A stretch of DNA of 64,000 bases. It comes from Planctomycetota bacterium (lineage in GTDB: Bacteria > Planctomycetota > Planctomycetia > Gemmatales > Gemmataceae). Made by a program: the position numbers and the translations under genes. Positions 41,187 through 49,555 of the stretch are shown here, piece after piece (the stretch's first letter is position 1; each line of letters opens with the position of its first letter). Where the stretch lies: contig JACPZP010000006.1 in NCBI GenBank assembly GCA_016195405.1, positions 1 through 64,000 on the forward strand, read 5' to 3'. The notes below the pieces were generated by a model, which had not been told where the DNA came from, searched no databases, and saw only the letters and a program-made list of their open reading frames with translations.

Positions 41187-42479
41187 TCACTCCTTAACCC
41201 GTTTACGTTTCGCGCTCGCATTCCGCGCTCGCCGCTGGCTCGCGGCTAAACGCAGTGTCTGGCGAACCAAATTCAGTTTATCTTCCCAGCGAAATTCACG
41301 CTGGCAGCGATCCTTGCCGCTGGCGCCAAGCTTGTGCCGCAATGACCCGTCCTTGACCAAGCGTTCCATGGCACCGGCGAGTTTTTCGATATCGCCGCAC
41401 GGCACAAGCAGCCCGTCCTCCTCATGTTGAATCAGGTCCGCAGGCCCGCCGGCGCGGAAGGCGATGTTCGGCAATCCATTGGCCCACGCTTCCAATAGCA
41501 CCAGGCCGAACGAATCGGATCGGCTCGGCAGCGCGAAAACGTCGATGCCGGCGAAGACATCCCGCTTCTGCGCTTCGTCGAGGACGCCTAGCCGCACGGT
41601 CCGTCTCTTGATTTCACCGGAAGCGCGATCCCAAAAGGCGCGAAAGTTCGGCATTTCCGGACCGGCGAGGACGATGCGAAAACGCAAGCCACGTTGCCAG
41701 AGCATGGTCGCGGCACGCAGGAGATCGACGGTCCCTTTCTCCCAACTGTTGTTGGCAAGATGGCCGATCACGACCTCGTGTTCCGCGACGTTCCATGCCA
41801 GGCGTGCTTTACGGAGATTGCCGCCGGTGCATTCCGCGGGGTCGACGCCAAGGCCCTGGAGCACGAGACGCTCGTTCGGCACGCCTAACGCGCGGCACGT
41901 TTCGCGCTCGCTCGGCGTTTGCACGAACACGATGTCCGCCTGACGCAACAACCATCTAAGGTGCGGCGCCGTGTATTGCCGGCGCGTCGCATCATGGGGA
42001 TCGCCGCGATCGCCCACGTGTAGGAACGGCGTCAATAGGAACGGAATCGACTGCGTCCGCGCCAATCGTCGGGCACAGGCAATCGGCCATGCATAGGGAA
42101 ACGCCGAAGCGTGCACCACGTCGAAGGAATGCTTGGGCCGCCCCGCGTCGCGCCACATGGCGCGGCTAATCGGATTGCACGGCATCGTCATGCATTGCCA
42201 GAGGCGATTCGGAAAAATGGAAAGAGTCTTGAGCATATAGCGCCGCGCCGGCCAGCGCCAGAGCGGATAGCGGCAAACTTCGATTCCGCTTTCGATGCTC
42301 GTTCCCGGAGAGATGCAGTTGCCGAACCGTGACCAGAACGCTTCCAAGTCGATTGCGTTGCTCGTGAAGACCGCAACCTGGTCACCCGCATCGTACAAGT
42401 AGCGCGCGAGGCGGGCGAAGTAGCTTTCCGAGCCGCCAAGGGCCGGTGGATAGCGCTGGATGAAGTGAGCCACCCGCAT
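41187..42479 (-). CDS. GT4-family glycosyltransferase
   Basis: Start at ATG 42479 gives 430 residues starting MRVAHFIQRYPPALGGSESY, the standard GT4 N-terminus with the GG-x-E/S loop. The frame is open to ATG 42563, and a longer N-terminus is possible. The GT-B second domain shows GHLANNSWEKGTVDLLRAAT, then LPSRSDSFGLVLLEAWANGL, where the retaining-enzyme E-x7-E reads D-x7-E. It likely transfers a sugar from an NDP-sugar to a glycan or lipid acceptor at the cytoplasmic face. The C-terminus ends in a very basic tail. No other sugar genes are adjacent, so the acceptor is unknown. Confidence 0.88.
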   Translation of the reverse strand: MRVAHFIQRYPPALGGSESYFARLARYLYDAGDQVAVFTSNAIDLEAFWSRFGNCISPGTSIESGIEVCRYPLWRWPARRYMLKTLSIFPNRLWQCMTMPCNPISRAMWRDAGRPKHSFDVVHASAFPYAWPIACARRLARTQSIPFLLTPFLHVGDRGDPHDATRRQYTAPHLRWLLRQADIVFVQTPSERETCRALGVPNERLVLQGLGVDPAECTGGNLRKARLAWNVAEHEVVIGHLANNSWEKGTVDLLRAATMLWQRGLRFRIVLAGPEMPNFRAFWDRASGEIKRRTVRLGVLDEAQKRDVFAGIDVFALPSRSDSFGLVLLEAWANGLPNIAFRAGGPADLIQHEEDGLLVPCGDIEKLAGAMERLVKDGSLRHKLGASGKDRCQREFRWEDKLNLVRQTLRLAASQRRARNASAKRKRVKE

Positions 42480-42658
42480 GATCTCGCTTCGGCTGCGTTT
42501 GCCGGCCGAAGCCGTGCCCTCCGTGTCGTTCGATGGACTTAATCTTGGCCTGACGAGCGGCATAATCCCTATAATCGGACTTGCTCAGTAGTCCCGGCGG
42601 GCAGCGCTTCCGCAGGACCGGACTTGGAGAGGCCGCATCCGCAGTATACGATTAGACT

Positions 42659-43171
42659 ATGTCCGTCGGCGCACAATGGGAGGTTTTCGCCGTGGTGATG
42701 CGCGCCCAGCTTGTTCCCCTCGAGGGCGGCTCGCCCTTCGAAATCCGCAAGGACATGACTCTGGTGGGCCGTAAGGAAGATTGCGATCTTCGCCTCGACC
42801 ACAAGAGCGTGTCCAAGCTGCACTGCGTCATTGTCCGCACCGACGGCCTGCTTCTCTTGCGCGACCTTGGCAGCACCAACGGCACCCGTGTCAATGGCCA
42901 GCGCGTCCGCCGCGCCGCCCTTCTTCCCAACGACAAGCTCACCGTCGCCAACTTCAACTTCCGCATCCTTTTTGGCGCCGCCCTGGTCGAGGCCCCGCCG
43001 GCGCCCGAAGAGCACACCATGCAAATGGACGCACGCGAAGTGCACGATCTCCTCAAGAAACCTAAAGGCGACGAGCCGATGGGCGAAAGCTCCGTCGAGA
43101 TGCCGGTCATGCACGTCCAAGCCAACGCCTTGCCGGACCTCTATCCCGAGGACGACGGCAAGAAGGCGTAA
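42659..43171 (+). CDS. FHA-domain protein
   Basis: The 170-residue protein is an FHA domain (about residues 17-105) with VGRKEDCDLRLDHKSVSKLH and DLGSTNGTRVNG, holding the Gly-Arg, Ser-x2-His and Asn of the phosphothreonine pocket. It also carries a poorly ordered acidic C-terminal tail (about 110-170). It is related to but shorter than the FHA protein at 28551. A Ser/Thr kinase partner is likely elsewhere. The start ATG 42659 has no strong ribosome-binding site, and a second ATG at 42698 (VMRAQ) could be the true start. It is convergent with the Rieske gene (gap 3 bases). Confidence 0.87.
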   Translation: MSVGAQWEVFAVVMRAQLVPLEGGSPFEIRKDMTLVGRKEDCDLRLDHKSVSKLHCVIVRTDGLLLLRDLGSTNGTRVNGQRVRRAALLPNDKLTVANFNFRILFGAALVEAPPAPEEHTMQMDAREVHDLLKKPKGDEPMGESSVEMPVMHVQANALPDLYPEDDGKKA

Positions 43172-43174
43172 TTT

Positions 43175-44278
43175 TTAGCGTTCGCGCAGCCAGCGCGCCA
43201 ACATGCGGTGGAAGTGGTAGCCGCCCGCCTCGCGTTTGACGCTGAACCGCCCGGAGTCATAGGAATGGCTCTTCAAGCCGCGCTGCACTTCTTCACATAC
43301 GCCTTGGTCTTCCATCTGCACCTGATGCGCGACCGCGATGCTATCGGCGATGAACTTCCGGTTCGACTCGCCATCGACGTCGGCAAAGTAAAAATCGAAG
43401 AATACCTTGCAGCGATCGGGACCTACGGGCAAGACGAGATTAGTGTCCATCATTCCCTGGTAAAGATTGACCATCAGATTTGGGAAAATCCACCAGTAAT
43501 ATGCGTGGCTGCCGGAGCGCACTTTGCCGATCGTCGGATCGCTCGACGTCTTCATGGGAGCGATTTGCACGCTATGAATTCCGACGATTTCGGTGCGATA
43601 CTGCGAATAATCGAGCGCTCCCGCCAGCCCGGGATGAACCGTGTTGACGTGATACCCGCCGTCCTGGTAGTTGTCGACGAAGACCTTCCAGTTGCAATCG
43701 ATCACGTATTCCTTGCGGCCGGCGAAGTGCAGCTTCTCCAGAGCCATCGAGCGCGTTCGTTCGATGAACGGGGCCAAGTATTCGCCCAGGCTTTCGCGCG
43801 GCGTCCCCTGGCGGACGAACACGAACGGTCCCCAAGTATCGACAGCCAGCGCCGGCAGGCCCTGCTCTTCCTTGTGAAACTCCTGCACGCCTTCGAACTC
43901 GGGAGTCCCACGCAGCCGGCCGGTAAGGTCGTATGTCCAGCCATGATAGCGACAGCGCAGTTTGGTCAGTTTGCCTTCGGGCTCGTTGATCACCTGGGCG
44001 GCGCGATGCCGGCAGACATTGTGCAACGCCCGCAGCGTTCCCTGGTCGTCGCGAAGAACCAAGATCGGCTCGCCGGCGATGTCGATGGTCACGAACTGCC
44101 CCGGCCCGGCGACTTGCTCGGCCCGGCAGGCGAGCTGCCAAGTGTTGGCGAAGATGCGGCGGCGTTCCAGGGCGTAGACTTCCGGATCGAAATACCAGGC
44201 GCTCGGAATCGTGCGGGCGCGTTCGAGGGGCAGGTCGGCGTTAAAGCTGTCAAGAACCCGTTGGAGATGCGAGGTCAT
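43175..44278 (-). CDS. Rieske-type aromatic ring-hydroxylating oxygenase alpha subunit-like
   Basis: The 367-residue protein carries the Rieske [2Fe-2S] motifs C89-x-H91 (VCRHRA) and C109-x2-H112 (CRYHGW). The mononuclear iron site appears in DNYQDGGYHVNTVHPGL (two His plus a later Asp). Its closest family relatives are the choline/carnitine/betaine monooxygenase-type Rieske oxygenases. It would hydroxylate or demethylate a small substrate using O2 with a reductase encoded elsewhere. No reductase or beta subunit lies next to it, so it is probably a single-component alpha subunit (alpha3). The gene is alone, convergent with the FHA gene. Confidence 0.93.
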   Translation of the reverse strand: MTSHLQRVLDSFNADLPLERARTIPSAWYFDPEVYALERRRIFANTWQLACRAEQVAGPGQFVTIDIAGEPILVLRDDQGTLRALHNVCRHRAAQVINEPEGKLTKLRCRYHGWTYDLTGRLRGTPEFEGVQEFHKEEQGLPALAVDTWGPFVFVRQGTPRESLGEYLAPFIERTRSMALEKLHFAGRKEYVIDCNWKVFVDNYQDGGYHVNTVHPGLAGALDYSQYRTEIVGIHSVQIAPMKTSSDPTIGKVRSGSHAYYWWIFPNLMVNLYQGMMDTNLVLPVGPDRCKVFFDFYFADVDGESNRKFIADSIAVAHQVQMEDQGVCEEVQRGLKSHSYDSGRFSVKREAGGYHFHRMLARWLRER

Positions 44279-44344
44279 GTTTCTATTGTAGGATGCGCGA
44301 AACCGCTGAGCGAGCCACGCGACGCAGCAGAATGGGGCGTGGTC

Positions 44345-45349
44345 TTAACTCACTCCGAGCACGGGAACCGATTCGATCAACTCGCGGACCACGTCGGCCA
44401 CGTTCTTGCCCTCGACCTCCGCCTCGGGGCGAATCATCAAACGATGGCCCATAACCGCCAGGGACATTGCCTGCACGTCCTCATGCGTGAAGTAGTGCCG
44501 GCCATCGAGCAGCGCACGGGCGCGGGCACAGCGCAACAGGCAGAGCGAGGCGCGCGGACTTGCGCCTAAAGCCACATCGGGATGCCGGCGGCTCGCCTCG
44601 GCCAGATCGACAATGTAGGTGAAAAGTTCCTCTTTGCCGTAGACTTGTGAGAGTTTTCCTTGCAAGTCTAGGATCAGTTCCGGCGAGAAGATTTGCTGCA
44701 CCAAGACGGCCGGCTGGCTGTGCAATTGCAGCATGTTGACTTCCTGCAGCGCTCCCGGATAGCCCATGTCCACGCGAATCAAGAAACGGTCGAGCTGCGC
44801 TTCGGGAAGGCGGTAGACGCCTTCTTGTTCCACCGGGTTCTGTGTCGCCAGAACGAGGAACGGTTGTGGCAAGGGCAGGGTGGTCCCTTCGATTGTGACC
44901 TGGTTCTCTTGCATCGCTTCGAGCAGGGCCGCCTGCGTCTTGGCCGGCGCGCGGTTGACCTCGTCGGCCAAAAGCACCTGACAGAAGATCGGCCCGCGCC
45001 GCAGGACAAAGTCGTTACTTTTTCTGTCGAAGATAAAAGTTCCGGTGACGTCGGAGGGGAGCAAATCGGGAGTGAACTGAAGACGCTGGTACTGAATGCC
45101 GAGGATGTGTGCGAAAGTCTTGGAAAGCGTGGTCTTGGCGACTCCGGGAACGCCCTCCAGCAGAACGTGACCGGCCGCCAGGAGCGCGACCAAAAAACGC
45201 GAGGTCACCTTCTCCATGCCGACGACGACCCGGCCCACCTCGGTCACCGTGCGGTCGCGCAGCTCCTTGACGCGCTGTGCCCACAACTGGATTTCGCCGT
45301 TAGTGATCTCGCTCATGGACGTGGAGGCTGCGCTTGTCGTTTGGTGCAT
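44345..45349 (-). CDS. MoxR-family AAA+ ATPase
   Basis: The ATG at 45349 lies 2 bases after the stop of the upstream gene, giving 334 residues. The frame is open further upstream, and ATG 45316 (MSEITNGE) is an alternative start. AAA+ motifs: Walker A GVPGVAKT, Walker B VLLADEVNRAPAKTQAALLE, sensor ATQNPVEQEG and arginine region RLPEAQLDRFLIRVDMGYPG, diagnostic of the MoxR branch. These ATPases act as chaperones that insert or activate metal cofactors or protein complexes. The usual VWA/DUF58 partner is missing. Instead two small secreted proteins are encoded directly upstream on the same strand. Confidence 0.94.
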   Translation of the reverse strand: MHQTTSAASTSMSEITNGEIQLWAQRVKELRDRTVTEVGRVVVGMEKVTSRFLVALLAAGHVLLEGVPGVAKTTLSKTFAHILGIQYQRLQFTPDLLPSDVTGTFIFDRKSNDFVLRRGPIFCQVLLADEVNRAPAKTQAALLEAMQENQVTIEGTTLPLPQPFLVLATQNPVEQEGVYRLPEAQLDRFLIRVDMGYPGALQEVNMLQLHSQPAVLVQQIFSPELILDLQGKLSQVYGKEELFTYIVDLAEASRRHPDVALGASPRASLCLLRCARARALLDGRHYFTHEDVQAMSLAVMGHRLMIRPEAEVEGKNVADVVRELIESVPVLGVS

Positions 45350-45351
45350 GG

Positions 45352-45744
45352 TCACTTGATGCAAAGGTAGATCCGTTTCGTTTGGCCGGAGTTGTTGTGG
45401 ACTTGAATCTTGTACTCGCCGGAGCGCGGCGGATACCAAAAAACGACGGCATAACCGAGCGTGTCGTGACTGGAAGCGACGAGCTTGCCGTCGGCATCGT
45501 GGACCTCGATGAGCAAGGAGCCCGTGGCGTCGTTGCCGTCCTTCGTGAGTTTGCCCTTGGCGAATACGGACGCTCGTTCGCTGGCCTTGAACCGGATGGT
45601 TGCCTCCCAGGGGTCCGCGCCAACATCGTAAGTGCCGGCTCGAGCGCCCATTTCTGGGCCGCCGTAGCTTAATTCCGTGGCGACGAACAAGGCACAGATC
45701 AGTAGACCGGCTCGAAGCATTTTAAGATCGGAGTTAGGTGTCAT
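45352..45744 (-). CDS. Small secreted PPC-like protein upstream of moxR
   Basis: The ATG at 45744 overlaps the stop of the preceding gene (ATGA), giving 130 residues with a hydrophobic signal (MLRAGLLICALFVATEL). The C-terminal half holds YPPRSGEYKIQVHNNSG, the shared Pro-x-S-G-x-Y pattern also seen at 3642-4118 and 45741-46106. It ends KRIYLCIK. It is read as a PPC-like beta-sandwich that acts in the periplasm. The stop lies 2 bases before the MoxR start, so it is co-transcribed and probably functions with it. No catalytic residues are evident. Confidence 0.7.
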   Translation of the reverse strand: MTPNSDLKMLRAGLLICALFVATELSYGGPEMGARAGTYDVGADPWEATIRFKASERASVFAKGKLTKDGNDATGSLLIEVHDADGKLVASSHDTLGYAVVFWYPPRSGEYKIQVHNNSGQTKRIYLCIK

Positions 45745-46106
45745 GGAAACGCAAGTTCCGCCTGGCTTTCGAAGCGTCCGAAATTGTAGACGTCGATGCC
45801 ATATCGACCGGCGACAGGCGGGTACCATTCGGCGTTCAGATCGTCGTATGTCGCCCGGTTTCCAAAGTCATCCCATGCGACGCAATTTCCAAGAGCATCG
45901 AAAACGTACACACCTAGGTACGCCTGCATATTGCCGCTGACGATGACATTGGCTCTAACGCCGCCGGCAAAATCTTCGGCCACCGACGCGACATAGTATC
46001 CCGGCACTTCAATAAACTCAGGCGGATGAGGTCTGATGGGACCACCGCCGCCGGAGCATGTCACAAGTAAGCCGCTTAACAGAGCGAATGCTCCCAGGCG
46101 CTTCAT
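45741..46106 (-). CDS. Small lipoprotein-like protein with PPC-like domain
   Basis: The 121-residue protein starts MKRLGAFALLSGLLVTCSGG. The LLVTC end resembles a lipobox, so the mature protein would start at Cys17. The rest has NCVAWDDFGNRATYDDLNAE then WYPPVAGRYGIDVYNFGRFE, the same YPP-x-(A/S)-G-x-Y motif as its downstream neighbour. It is translationally coupled to the next gene by an ATGA overlap. The three-gene set (this, 45352 and MoxR) is an apparent operon of two small surface proteins and an ATPase. Function unknown. Confidence 0.7.
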   Translation of the reverse strand: MKRLGAFALLSGLLVTCSGGGGPIRPHPPEFIEVPGYYVASVAEDFAGGVRANVIVSGNMQAYLGVYVFDALGNCVAWDDFGNRATYDDLNAEWYPPVAGRYGIDVYNFGRFESQAELAFP

Positions 46107-46360
46107 CGACAGTCTCTCCGCAAGCCCGATGAACTCTCGCTATCTTATCGCCTTATCGCAACCTCGCCGAGTACTCTCTCTTGGCGAAGTTCTCAATTGC
46201 AGGCCGAGCTCCGGCTTGACGAGCCTTGTTTCTTTGTTTGCGATTCCTTACTATCCCGCCGCCGTAGCGACGGATGGTGCGCTCCGGCATCGCCACGCGC
46301 CGAGAAATGGTGCGCCGAAACACGGCGCGCCGAACACAGCGCGCCGAGAAAGAGACCTTC

Positions 46361-49300
46361 ATGTCCATCCGGAAGTGGTTCGTGCGAGGCGTGGTCATCG
46401 CCATAATCGCCGGGTGCGCCGGCGCCGTGGCGTTCTACCAACGCTTCACCGATCCCGCTGCCGTCCGCGCCATGGTGTTGGCCAAACTCCAGGCCATGTT
46501 TCCAGGCGCTCATGTCAGCGTCGAATCGGCGTCCTTGCGGCTCTTCGGCGGCATTAGCGTCTCGGGAATCCGCTTGGCGCGGGCCAACGACCCGGATCGG
46601 CTCGACGTCCTTTGCATCCCCTCGGCCATCCTCCACCACGACAAGGAGAAAGTGCTCGACGGCGAACTGACGCTGCGGAAGATCGAACTCTACCGTCCTA
46701 TCCTGCACATCGTTCGCCGTCCCGACGGCACGTGGAATCTCGCCGGTCTTTCCGGCAAGATCAACCCCAACGTCCCCTTGCCGGCCATCGTCATCCATCA
46801 GGGCACGCTGCTTCTGAACGACCAAATGGCCAACGATCGCGCCGACAGCGCCGGCCATACCATGGAACTATCGGAAGTCAACGTCACGTTGCTTAACGAT
46901 CCGCCGACAGTCCTGTCCATCGACGGCGTCGCCCGGTCTGACATCGCCGGCAAGGCACAAGTCCGCGGCCAATGGCAGCGCGGCGACGGCGAGCTGGCAC
47001 TGCAGATCAAGGCCGAGAACGTGTCGCTTTCGCAGCCGCTCATCGACGCCTTGGCGCGCAAATGCCCGGCGCACTCTATCGATGGCCTTCGCCTGACGGG
47101 CAAGGCCAACGTCCAGGGCGAACTCGCTTTCTCACTCAATGCCGCCGAGCCGTTTCACTATGACGTGGACGTCGAATTGACCGGCGCCACCATCGCACAT
47201 CCCAGGCTGCCATTGCGCCTGGAAGACGTCCACGCCATCATGCACGTCAGCAACGGCAATCTCCGCGTGGAAAAGCTGACCGCACACGCTGGCGCCGCCA
47301 AGGTCGAAGGGCGTGGCTCTGCCCAGTTGCCGGCGCCGGACCAGACATTTGAAGCTCACCTCGAAGTCAAGCATCTCGACGTCCGCCCGGAATTCTTCGA
47401 GGGCCTTCCCGAAAAACTGCAAGCCCTGAACCGCAACTACCAACCGACCGGCCCCGTCACGATCAAGGTCGACTGCAAGCGGCGCAACGGCCATTGGGAG
47501 ACGCTTGCCAGCGGCGACCCGTCGCGGGCCTTGCTGATGCCGGAAAACGTCCGCGCCTGCTTTGTGAAATTCCCATATCCGCTCGAGCATGTGAGCGGGA
47601 CCATCGAGCATAACTTCCAGACGCGACGCAGCGCTTTCGATCTGAGCGCGTTAGCGCATAACCGCAACGTGATCGTGAAAGGATATTGGCAGGGTGAAGG
47701 TCCGGGCGTTGACTCCCAATTCGACGTCATCGCCGACAATGTGGCGCTCGACAAGACGCTCCTCGACGCGCTGCCGCCGGTTTTCCAGAAGCTGGCCGGC
47801 GGCTTTCATCCGACCGGCAAGGCGGACGTTAAAGCTTTAATCAAGCACGTGCCCGGCCACGCCGAAAAGGAGTTTCAACACGAGTACCACATCCGTTTCC
47901 ATGAGGCGACGGTGCTGTGGGACGGCTTTCCATATCCCTTGGAAAACGTCACCGGCCTCCTCGACATCTTTCCGAATAGCTATCAGATCTGTGACTTTCA
48001 CGGGACTCACGCGGGCGGACTCGTGACCGTCAATGGCCGGTCCGTTCCCGTTGACGGCAAGCCGGCGGGCCTGATCCTGGAGATTACCGGACAAAACGTG
48101 CTGCTCGACACGACCATGCGCAAGGCTTTGACGCCCATGCCGTCGCTGGTAAAGACATGGGGCGCGTTTCAGCCGCGCGGCCGAATTCACTTCGCCGCCG
48201 TCATTGACCGCTCCACCGCTCAGAATGAGGAAACGGACGCGCGCGTCGAAGTGCGCGGCGGCGACATCGAGCCCGTGTTTTTCCCCTATGTTTTTCAAGA
48301 CGTGGCCGGCAAATTCCGCTTCTACAAGAATCGCCTCGATTTGGCCCAAATCAGCGCCAAACATCAAACAACCCGCATCACGATCGAGCATGGCACGGTC
48401 GATATTCATCCCAAAGGGGGCTATTACGCCGATTTGAAAGAGATGCAGGCGCAGGGACTCTTTCTCGACCGGGAATTCATCGCGGCGATTCCTCAGTGCC
48501 TGCGCGGCGCCGTTTCCGCCCTCAACCTGAAGGACCCCGTCGCGGCGAAGACACGATTGGTAGTGGCGCAGGACGCCGACCCCGCGAGTCCGCCCGACTT
48601 CTTTTGGGACGGCCAAGCCTGGCTCAAGGAAGCCAAGTTCGCGACCGGCCTGGAATGGAGCCATGCGACCGGGACCATTGCTTCGGTGGGCCGCTTTCAT
48701 CGCCAGGTGCTGGGCATCAACGGTCACTTTCTGTTCGACCGGGCGACGCTGCTCAAGCAATCGTTCCATGACGTAAGCGGAAAGTTTGAGGTCCGCAGAG
48801 AAATCCCGGACCTGCTGTTGCTCGGCGTCCGCGCCCCGATCTTCGGCGGCGACCTCGCTGGGCAGATGCGCGTCGACTTCCATTCGGGCATGAAGTACGA
48901 AATGAACTTGACCGCCTCGCAGATCGATCTCAAGGATTTCGGCAAGCACAACCTCGGCGCGAAATCGTCCTTGGCAGGTCCGCTCATGGGCCGGCTCTAC
49001 CTGACTGGCGACGGCTCTGGCGTCGACAGTCTCGACGGCAACGGCAGCCTCGACGTGCCCAACGGCAAGATTCTAGATTTACCGTTGCTCATCGACCTGC
49101 TCAAATTCCTCGGTCTGCGCTGGCCGGACCGCACTTTGTTCGAGGAAATGCACGCCATGTTCAGCATCCGCGGCCGCCGTTTTGCGGTGCGCCGCCTCGA
49201 CCTGGTTGGCAACGTCATCAGCCTGGCAGGCAAGGGCGAAGTGAACCTCGACGGCACCGATGTGCAGCTTGACTTTTATCCCAGTTGGGCCCGTGTCGAC

Positions 49301-49555
49301 CAACTCCTCCCGCCCCTGGTCCGGCCGATACCGCCGGCTATCGCCAAGAACCTGCTTACCATCGAAGCCCGCGGCAAGATTTCATCGGATTCCAAAGAGC
49401 TGAAGTTTTACAAGAAGCCGCTGCCGGCGATCGTCGATCCGATCTTGAACGTGCGCGACCGCATGCTCGGCAACCCGACTCCTGGCAACCCGACACTCAG
49501 CAACCCGGGAATCGACCGGCCGCACTTTCCCGTCGTGCCGAGGGAGGAGAAATAG
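46361..49555 (+). CDS. AsmA/TamB-like giant periplasm-spanning protein
   Basis: The ATG at 46361 gives 1064 residues. Residues 1-30 are one N-terminal transmembrane anchor (FVRGVVIAIIAGCAGAVAFY). The rest is long beta-rich repeats with AsmA-like features (VSVESASLRLFGGISVSGIR, LRKIELYRPILHIVRRPDGT, DVPNGKILDLPLLIDLLKFL, VDQLLPPLVRPIPPAIAKNL). AsmA/YhdP/TamB proteins form bridge-like lipid-transport or outer-membrane biogenesis paths. The last codon overlaps the first base of the permease GTG (TAGTG), so both are made together. The pairing of an AsmA-like bridge with an LptF/LptG-type permease is informative about envelope assembly in this lineage. The frame upstream of 46361 is open, but the composition there is a GCGCCGA-type repeat. 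Confidence 0.85.
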   Translation: MSIRKWFVRGVVIAIIAGCAGAVAFYQRFTDPAAVRAMVLAKLQAMFPGAHVSVESASLRLFGGISVSGIRLARANDPDRLDVLCIPSAILHHDKEKVLDGELTLRKIELYRPILHIVRRPDGTWNLAGLSGKINPNVPLPAIVIHQGTLLLNDQMANDRADSAGHTMELSEVNVTLLNDPPTVLSIDGVARSDIAGKAQVRGQWQRGDGELALQIKAENVSLSQPLIDALARKCPAHSIDGLRLTGKANVQGELAFSLNAAEPFHYDVDVELTGATIAHPRLPLRLEDVHAIMHVSNGNLRVEKLTAHAGAAKVEGRGSAQLPAPDQTFEAHLEVKHLDVRPEFFEGLPEKLQALNRNYQPTGPVTIKVDCKRRNGHWETLASGDPSRALLMPENVRACFVKFPYPLEHVSGTIEHNFQTRRSAFDLSALAHNRNVIVKGYWQGEGPGVDSQFDVIADNVALDKTLLDALPPVFQKLAGGFHPTGKADVKALIKHVPGHAEKEFQHEYHIRFHEATVLWDGFPYPLENVTGLLDIFPNSYQICDFHGTHAGGLVTVNGRSVPVDGKPAGLILEITGQNVLLDTTMRKALTPMPSLVKTWGAFQPRGRIHFAAVIDRSTAQNEETDARVEVRGGDIEPVFFPYVFQDVAGKFRFYKNRLDLAQISAKHQTTRITIEHGTVDIHPKGGYYADLKEMQAQGLFLDREFIAAIPQCLRGAVSALNLKDPVAAKTRLVVAQDADPASPPDFFWDGQAWLKEAKFATGLEWSHATGTIASVGRFHRQVLGINGHFLFDRATLLKQSFHDVSGKFEVRREIPDLLLLGVRAPIFGGDLAGQMRVDFHSGMKYEMNLTASQIDLKDFGKHNLGAKSSLAGPLMGRLYLTGDGSGVDSLDGNGSLDVPNGKILDLPLLIDLLKFLGLRWPDRTLFEEMHAMFSIRGRRFAVRRLDLVGNVISLAGKGEVNLDGTDVQLDFYPSWARVDQLLPPLVRPIPPAIAKNLLTIEARGKISSDSKELKFYKKPLPAIVDPILNVRDRMLGNPTPGNPTLSNPGIDRPHFPVVPREEK

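Noticed and set aside
43208-44569. Plus-strand frame of 453 codons over the Rieske and MoxR genes
   Set aside because: It spans two genes on the other strand and has no recognisable domain.
46281-46350. GCGCCGA-type short repeats before the AsmA-like gene taken as a coding N-terminus
   Set aside because: The added residues are Arg-rich without a signal. The ATG at 46361 is directly followed by a proper membrane anchor.
47837-48949. Minus-strand frame of 370 codons inside the AsmA-like gene
   Set aside because: Antisense shadow. The AsmA-like frame is continuous and coupled to the permease.
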